NCBI GenBank assembly: GCA_002633005.1
Contig: NMRA01000098.1
Span: 559,435-619,434 of the forward strand
Length of the DNA: 60,000 nt
Origin: Phoronis australis
Lineage: Eukaryota; Phoronida; Phoronidae
Direction of reading: 5' to 3'
The notes beneath the pieces are model-generated. The model saw nothing but the letters and a program-made list of their open reading frames with translations. It was not told where the DNA came from and ran no database searches. The position numbers were made by a program, and so were the translations under genes. Below, piece after piece: positions 53,206 to 60,000 of this stretch. Positions within the stretch are counted from its first letter, which is position 1. Every line of letters starts with the position of its first letter.

Positions 53206-54605
53206 CACCACGAAGTGATTGCAGTACCGGTCATTGCGGCAAAAGTTGAGTTGCGTCATTGGCAACTTCGTACGAAGATGCCGGTTGAACAGAAGTTGAG
53301 TAAGGTTGTAGCCACATGATAGAGCTTTTTGCTGTGTAGCAAATTAAAGTAGCAAAAGAATCTTAGGCAGATCGCAACAATCTCTTCAATGTGCCAACTG
53401 ATGGTTCCACCTCCCAATTCCAAGTGGAATGCCCAAGGCTCACGGTGACCGTGTGTAATCCTTAATTGCGAGCAAAGTCCATAAATTCAGCAGACGTGTA
53501 CTGAGTAACATTGCTGTTTAACAGATACGTGTGGTCCTCCAAACACAACACAATGCTGTCAGCTATTGCCTCGCCAGTCGTTTTCTCCAGGTACACAAAA
53601 TTAAGCATACTGACAGAATCTCTTAATTGCTGTTTGGATCAGTCACTTCGTCGGCAATTTTTGAGAAAAAAGTATTTTCATATTCGAGGCCAGATGTAAC
53701 CTGAGTGCGGATATACTCGGCTACTAAAGCGATCACCTCAGGATTGGTTTTGATGTGCATTTAGGTTTTTACTTCCCGATTAGAGACGACCTTGAAATAT
53801 TTTGCCGTGTCTACCCATCATTTTAATTGCCAAAATTTCCTTTGTTTGAGGACTTGCTTGTGCTGTCATCTCTGTTTCCACGGAGAGACAGATTTTGTTT
53901 TCCAAATAGCACCACTGCTTCAACAACACTCTTTAGTATGTGAATATTTTTGTTACAAGTCACTTTACAGTGGCCTTGTTGGTTTTGAACGGTAGCGATG
54001 TGTGGGTTGTTCTTGGAGTTGCTTCATCAACAATCCCATCTGCACAGTCTCCTTGTGATAATGGAGACTTTCATGTGATTGCAATATTCCGTCCGCACAA
54101 GTAGCCTTGACTAAATTCATCTTGGGTTCAGTAAGCAGAGTTCTAGTATATTTGCGCTTGTCTGGTATGACCTGAAAAAGAGTGCAGTATTTCAGTGACC
54201 TCTCCAGCCACCAGGTTTGAAAAACGAGCGTTTTCTGTTTTTGGTTTTTCCGCAGACAACACTCTTTGTTATGAAATGTTCGTATCCTTTCGGTGGATGG
54301 AAATGATTTCTCAGAAACATCGTTTTCTAATAGTGGCTGAGTTTTTTTTCTCGTTGAACAGCACCTGTTACCAAATCTCCAACGTCATACAAACTAGGTG
54401 GTATCCTGATTGACTACTTTCTGAGGACTGTGGGCTGATTCAGGTTGACTAAACGTTGAGGTTTCTGGATCATGACGCACAGGAAAGGAGAATTTGAGCT
54501 TCCGGCTGAGACTGAAAGCTAAAACTTTGTATTGATAGATTCGCCTGATTGCGATGATGAGTGTGGAATATCCTCGCTTGCATTCTCAGCATCACCCATA
54601 ATTAA
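53206..54605 (-). pseudogene. Decayed hAT-like (DUF4371-type) transposase
   Basis: Minus-strand order: a start near 54600 with Ser-rich ENASEDIPHSSSQSGES; SFFKPGGW near 54220; LFGKQNLSLRGNRDDSTSK (about 53860-53915); NTFFSKIADEVTDPNSN (about 53630-53690); then EDHTYLLNSN and further pieces to 53206. FCGxQNxxLRGHRDD followed by xxIADExTD is diagnostic of the DUF4371/ZMYM-type hAT lineage, whose Asp in ADE-T-D belongs to the RNase H-like catalytic core. Stops and frameshifts interrupt it throughout. Ends were not found. Confidence 0.7.
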
Positions 54606-56292
54606 TTTAAATGGTTATTTAATGGGGCTATTCGGAAAATCTACAATAACTAGAGGGCGTGCGTGTACTAGTGGTGATAGATTAACAGCCTCGATTTCGC
54701 GAGCCCTTTAAATGCATGGTGAAATGGCTTGCAGCCGTGCCAACTGAATCTGAGATTGCGTAAAAAGGGTGCTTCTATGAGAGGAAGTAAGCACGACCTC
54801 ATACAAAGGTAAGGTTTGTGATTATTTTTGCGATTATTCCATGATTATTCTACCGATGCCTGTTAACTGAGGCACTCGCCGATGTCGACTTCGCGGCAGT
54901 CAGTCGCCAGCCAGAGTCTGGTTAATCTTTATATGTTGTGAAATGTGATACGATACTTGACGTAGCAGTCGGGATCTTTCGTACATCAAAGCATTATTAT
55001 TGTTTGGAATGATTTCTAAAAGTTTATCAGTGATAGTTACATCAATCAATGCTGAATGTTTATGCTGTCAACTCGATACAAGTTAATGAGTTAAGATTAC
55101 AATCCAATCCCAATGGTAAAGGGTACGTGGGTGATAAATATCCATTGCATTAGACTATTTGTTTACTCCCTATCATATGTCTTCTGGCAATCTGTTACAC
55201 GTTGAAATGGAAATCTATCACATCAGTTTTCACGTAACCTTTGGTTTTTAGGTTTGAAGGCTTGTACCGTGCAGAGGAGATATGCTGTTTTGCTACTTGT
55301 ATCAATTGTAAAATCACGAAAATATTTTACATTTTCCGAATTCACAGTGTCTGAATAGTCTTAACTCATGCCTTGAAATGTTGCAAGTCGTTATAAATTC
55401 AAATGACTGCCATTTTTGTGAAAATTGCATTTTTGATGGTGCCTTACGACTTGTAATTACTCTTAAACAACAGAAAGATTATCCATCATTTTCAAATGAC
55501 CTAAGTCTTCATATCTTCTATTAGAAGAAAAACGGTTCCCTCAACCTTAGGCTAGAAGTATGCTTGACAGACCCATGAACCTGTAATCTGAGTTTAAAAT
55601 TGCTGAAAGTATCAAAATTAAAAAGGCTTGAAAATGGGTAACACAGGTTTGAAGTTGTCTCAAAAAACTTGTATATTTTACAGACAAGTGATGCGTTTAA
55701 AGAATTGTTATGGCTAGGGATAAAAAAAAGACACAGTTTTATGCAATACTCATTATATACACCCTTGGTTTCTGAAAATAGTAAATATTTACTTTTATGT
55801 GAAACTGTAGACCAATCACCATATATTTTTGAAAAACAGGGATAACATTTTTGATCCAATCTGGAGTACTTAATTATTCATATTTCAATATTTGTTCCAG
55901 GTNAATGCAATGTTACGACATTTACTGAATTAAGGCTTATTCATGTTAATTCGATAACTGAGCTGGTGGTCCTGGGGGTGGGGTCCACGATAAAATAAGG
56001 AAACTCACTCATCCCTAGAGAATTTTATTGGAAACAGCATAGTTTTGAAGAGAAACTGCTGTGAAAAAGTCACTCTTGACTTCTGTGCATCACGTACCAT
56101 ACACCTCTTATTTTGGGAGCACTGTCCCACCCAGGCCAATATGAATATATGTGCTGCTAGCCTACCCGGCATCGGGTGAGTTTCCAAAAAGAAACACTTA
56201 GTTCCACTCAATCAAACTGTTATTCAGTGGGGTAACTGGTGGGGATAACATCACCGAACGATGTTGATAGAAACTGATTACTAAAAACTTAC
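54606..56292. other. Stretch between the hAT relic and the secreted-protein exon
   Basis: No supported exon. It may be the intron after the minus-strand exon at 56293-56528, but I could not place that gene's next exon. A single N is at 55903. Open frames 55521-55859 and 56005-56211 have no motifs. Confidence 0.4.
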
Positions 56293-56528
56293 CAAGTAAT
56301 GTTGTGTAGTCTCCGAATGGAACTACATAGTCATAGACATTGAGCACACACGGGGCTTCAGCATCCACACACTTTTTGTCAGTTAGTTGACCCTGTTGAC
56401 CACAATTGTCCACGAATATAGTAACTTTAGGTCTTTTGGGAATTTGTGGCCACCTATCGAAGACTTGCACCAAGGAAATTAGCAGTAATAAGGCTTAGCG
56501 CGACGACGTATTTTGATAAAAATTCCAT
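56293..56528 (-). CDS. First exon of an unrecognised secreted-protein gene, 1-base frameshift
   Basis: ATG at 56528 starts MEFLSKYVVAL; the downstream frame reads ALLLLISLVQVFDRWP, then KVTIFVDNCGQQG, KKCVDAEAPCVLNVYDYVVP and FGDYTTLLG before a consensus donor (G|GTAAGT at 56292). One extra base near 56495 separates the two parts. Without it they form a textbook signal peptide followed by a Cys-containing mature region, so this is either a young pseudogene, an allele, or a sequencing error. The family is not recognised. The next exon was not found. Confidence 0.45.
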
Positions 56529-57250
56529 CTTTTACCAGTTGTTTTCATGCAGACAGCCACGCATGCGCAATTTAATCACCACTAGTACAGCAGCGACACC
56601 GCGAGGAGAATTCTCCAAATAGCCCCATTTGACGTGTATTTAGCAGGAATAAATGATATCTATTCCATGAAACTCTAACTTACTTAATACTCACTGCACG
56701 TACCTTTGTTTGTAATAATTCGTTTAAATACAAAGTCCAGATAATGTGCGTTTTCCCATCACGCCAGCCGGTACGACGAAGAGAACTTTGAGAGTCAAAT
56801 TTTTGTTCCCACGGGCTTCCAGACTTCGATGGCAAGCGTAGTAGGGAATTGGGGTGTAAAGATTTTGATATTTTTCAAGTAACACTTTGTGACCGGCTAG
56901 TGCAACGACATCGGTCTTTTGCTTAATGTTTCTAAAGATATTTTGATATGCATAATATACGCTCGGAATATTCGGTTTCGCAAATTTTATACACCCCCTA
57001 AAATACACTCATCCTACACTTGATTGACAGCTACTACGGGCGCCTGCGTGTGGCCTGTCGTTGTCTTTCGGTCGTGCCATAGATTGGACCAGGGAATTGT
57101 AGTAACCTGTGCCCGGTTGCTTGAAACAGTCACAAATAGAAGATTGTGTTCATTTTCGGCTACTAAAACAAAATTATCTGCTTATAACAAAATAGATAAA
57201 TTCAAGTTGTTTAACATAACACCTAAATTTAAATTTAAATTTTAATATCA
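56529..57250. other. Flank of the secreted-protein exon
   Basis: No promoter was recognised. The open frame 56724-57008 (minus, 94 residues, PNIPSVYYAYQNIFRNIKQK) has no known motif and no start or splice support. A short ATTTAAATTTAAATTT run lies at about 57225-57243. Confidence 0.35.
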
Positions 57251-57995
57251 ATTGCAAGATCATTGAGAAAAATATCACAGCACCCAGTCTGACTCCGCTA
57301 GTTGTCGGGAACCAATTACCGGATAAATCTGTTTTAAGCTTGATGCAAGCTGTATTGTTAAGAAACAGTGACTTAATGGCAATGCAAATTTTCCCCTAAC
57401 ATTCCTCTGTAATAATCTTAAGAAAAGATCTCAGTCAATCCAATCAAAGGCTTGTTCAAAGTCCACAAAACACGCTAATTTACTTTTCTTATCACGTAAT
57501 CTGTTTATAATGACTGAGGATTAGATGAATACAACGTCAATACAGAATCTATTTTTGCAAAATCCATTTTGTTCGTCCACAAACAAATTGTTTTCCTCGG
57601 CAAATTTAATGAGTCTATTATTAATTTAAGTAGAGTACAACTTGGATACACATGCCTATATACTTAACCCTTTGTAGTGAATAGGAGTATACGGTCACGG
57701 TTAAGCATTCCTGGGAATTGGTTTGATAATGGCCTTGGACCAAATGCTAGGGTCTACCCCTGAGGAGTAGCAAAAATTAAAGAGTTTAAAAAAAGTTGAG
57801 GAACACCATCAGATTTTATAATTTCATTGGGAATTTTATCAAACCCATCAGCTTTTTCTGTTTGAAATTGATTAATAGTCGTTTTAATTCAATAACAGAT
57901 AATTCAGTATTAATTTCATCGTCTTGCAGGTTTTGATAATACCATTTTTCAATAGACTGTAGTATGCCACCTCACGAAAAAAAGGAGAATCAATG
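57251..57995 (-). pseudogene. LINE reverse-transcriptase relic (minus strand)
   Basis: Minus-strand pieces in order: IKPIPRNA (the I-P-K/R box) near 57700; YSTLINNRLIKFAEENNLFV near 57600; DEQNGFCKNRFCID near 57560; then SKLACFVDFEQAFDWID near 57450, the first catalytic Asp motif (F-V-D-F-x-x-A-F-D). Stops are frequent. The motif spelling fits a Jockey/RTE/CR1-type LINE. It is a different lineage and in opposite orientation to the element at 58548. Confidence 0.65.
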
Positions 57996-58547
57996 ACCCC
58001 ATGCCTTCCTACCGGAAGTGGGATCTCATTGGTCCAGTTGGTGATCAGGTAATTTTGAAGCGCCACCTACCGGTGACTGAAGGAACTGCAGGTTTAAGAA
58101 TGCCACTGTAAAGTATCTACTCATAATTACAATTTGACAACAACTTGGTCAGTTTTTCACTTATTCTAGAGATATTTCGAAAAGAGACTTGAACGTTATT
58201 CATCGCGAACGAGTCTTGAAAAAATAAAAATTAACGTTAACGTGAAATAAAAGACCGATTCACGTTTCGCTGTTTTCGTTCACTTGGTTACAAGTATACT
58301 AATTTTATGTATCGTTCAGAGGCATGCAAATTAAGCACTCGCAACACATTTTCATGCAATAGAGCCATATCTGTAACAAATCCATTATTTTTGTGGTAAT
58401 CGGAGAGCGTAGATTAAAGATTTTGAGCATTTTTTTACAGAAAGTGCTCGCTTGTAATTAAGTTTTAGGAAATTTTAGAAATTAGAGTCGTGTTTAATTT
58501 ACACTGAAACAATCAAGATAATCTAGGGGGAAGAGAGATCAGGCGAG
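57996..58547. other. Spacer between two retrotransposon relics
   Basis: AT-rich; nothing recognised. Confidence 0.4.
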
Positions 58548-60000
58548 TTGCATTCAAGCAAAGAGGCAATAGAGCATCATCTTAACGCAGCTCATGGAGA
58601 CGACAGACGAGATGTGCCCCTCGGAGTGTGTTCGAGAGTGGAGACTGTGAATAGGCCAGAGAGTGAATTAGAAATGAAAGAACCTAAGTGGAAGGAACTG
58701 CTGCAGGTGGTGAAGAAAGCTTGATCGGGTTCAGCTCCAGGTCAAAGTGGCATCCCGTACAAGGCCTACAAGAAGTGTCCCTTGCTGCTAAGGCAGCTGT
58801 GGCTGATTCTAAGAACAGTATGGAGAAAGGGCAAGATACCAACTGTCTGGAAGGTCGCAGAGGGGTGCTTTGTGCCCAAGGAGGATTCTGCTGTGATTGA
58901 CCAGTTTAGAACAATATCACTGCTGAGTCTAAAAGGCGGGATGTTCTTTGGGATCCTTGCTAGGAGGTTGACATCATATTTCTTAGACAACAACTACATA
59001 GACACAGCTGTCCAGAAGGGAGGAATTCCTGGTTTCTCAGGCTGTGCTGAACATACGAGTGTCTTAAGCCAGCTAATTAGGAGGCCAAGTCGAAGAGGAA
59101 AGACCTGACATGTGTGTGGCTCGACTTAGCCAATGCCTACGTTTCCATACCCCACCAGCTAATCAACTTAGCAATAGTGTACTATCACGTTCCGGAGCAT
59201 ATCAGTCGCATTTAAGCAGATTATTTTGAGGAATCCAGTTGAGGTTTACTGCAAGTGCCATCGCTACAGACTGGATCAAGGTGGAAAGCGGTATAATAAC
59301 TGGTTGTACCATCTCTCCTACTCTGTTCATCATAGGGATGAATTTTCTGATAAAGGCCGGAGAAAGGGAATGTAAGGGTCCGAGGCTACAGTCCGGTATC
59401 GTGGTGCCTGTAATTAGAGCATTTATGGAGGATTTGACAATAACTACGGTGACGTATGTGCAAGCTTGGTGGATTTTGGCAGCACTAGAGGATGTTGCAA
59501 AATGGGGTCGTATGACGTTTAAGCCCAGGAAGTCGATACTTCTGATAATGAGAGGTGGGAAATTGGCCATTCAAGGCGAAGAAATTTCATCAATTGTTAA
59601 CAACCCCATCAAGTGCCTAGGTAAATGGTACGATGATCTCCTGTGCGACAAGAACAACATCAAGCAGATGGAGACCCAGGTGACGGAGTGGTTGAAGAAA
59701 ATAGAGAAAAGCGGTCTTCCTGGCAAGTAGAAGGCTTGGATTTACCAGCACGGGCTTCTACCTCAAGCAACGTGGGGTCTTATGCTCTATGACATTCCGA
59801 TATCGGCAGTAGAGTGCCTGGAGAGAACAGTAAGCAAATGGCTTAGGAAGTGGTTGGGAGTCCCAAGAAGCTTCACACAGGTTAGTCTTGACGAGATCAG
59901 ATAGACGGTGGTCAGCAGACACATCTGTGAGCCAAGCGGAGAGTTTGTTACAGATCAGAGATGTAATTGGTAGCACCTGCGTAGGACGTCAGGGGTTGGG
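58548..60000 (+). mobile_element. Non-LTR retrotransposon RT (R2/NeSL-like), runs off the window
   Basis: Begins with a His-containing EAIEHHLNAAHGDD segment, then KARSGSAPGQSGIPYKAYKK, then GKIPTVWKVAEGCFVPKEDS, FRTISLLSLKGGMFFGILAR, VQKGGIPGFSGCAEHTS, CGSTLANAYVSIPHQLI, ITGCTISPTLFIIGM and RAFMEDLTITT. The A-P-G-x-x-G-I-P-Y and Q-K-x-G-I-P-G-F-x-G-C-x-E-H order fits the R2/NeSL/Utopia side of non-LTR reverse transcriptases. The FxDD box reads F-M-E-D and there are stops (59107, 59213 and later), so it is inactive. Downstream thumb pieces (CLGKWYDDLL, EWLKKIEKSGLPGK) continue to the window edge. Confidence 0.75.

Overview
The window looks like nuclear DNA from an animal. It has AT-rich sequence, intron-split genes with GT-AG borders, no operons, and a heavy load of eukaryotic transposable elements (Kolobok-like THAP/TTAA elements, a DIRS-type tyrosine-recombinase retroelement, a hAT-like relic, several non-LTR retrotransposon pieces, a tRNA-derived SINE, MITEs). 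This mix, with about 1-3% divergence between apparently allelic copies, suggests a highly heterozygous marine invertebrate, perhaps a non-vertebrate deuterostome such as a hemichordate. That placement is inference. Splicing was done by eye from splice signals and reading phase.  LAYOUT. 0.4-1.0 kb: last two coding exons and poly(A) signal of an unrecognised + strand gene. 2.1-3.7 kb: a 1.5 kb Kolobok-like element with a decayed THAP domain, inserted at the junction of a tandem repeat. 3.7-12.2 kb: mostly non-coding sequence with MITEs and dispersed repeats, plus possible small + strand exons at 10.7-11.8 kb. 13.1-29.7 kb: a + strand gene of 8-9 exons whose phases all agree. It encodes a protein of about 1,140-1,185 residues with a Cys-rich secreted N-terminus, a large glycosylated ectodomain, five membrane spans and a C-terminal PDZ-ligand-like end. 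I do not recognise the family; the predicted topology resembles prominin or tweety. 29.7-34.5 kb: repeats, a second Kolobok/THAP copy and a LINE 3' end. 35.2-38.0 kb: a decayed DIRS-type element. 40.3-52.3 kb: a complete nine-exon minus-strand SLC22-family transporter gene (533 codons plus stop, every phase matching). Its introns hold a fold-back THAP element, a CCA microsatellite with a gap, and mutually inverted repeats. 53.2-54.6 kb: a decayed hAT/DUF4371 transposase on the minus strand. 56.3-56.5 kb: first exon of a minus-strand secreted-protein gene with an apparent 1-base frameshift. 57.2-58.0 kb: a minus-strand LINE reverse-transcriptase relic. 58.5-60.0 kb: a second, different non-LTR reverse transcriptase on the + strand, running off the window.  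The two main genes encode membrane proteins, but nothing in the sequence links their functions. Assembly quality matters here: three of the five isolated single-N positions sit between near-identical tandem copies, which are best read as unmerged overlapping contigs (alleles). The most interesting items are the five-span membrane protein, the head-to-head THAP fold-back element, and an inferred 1.6 kb presence/absence haplotype at 33-34.5 kb.
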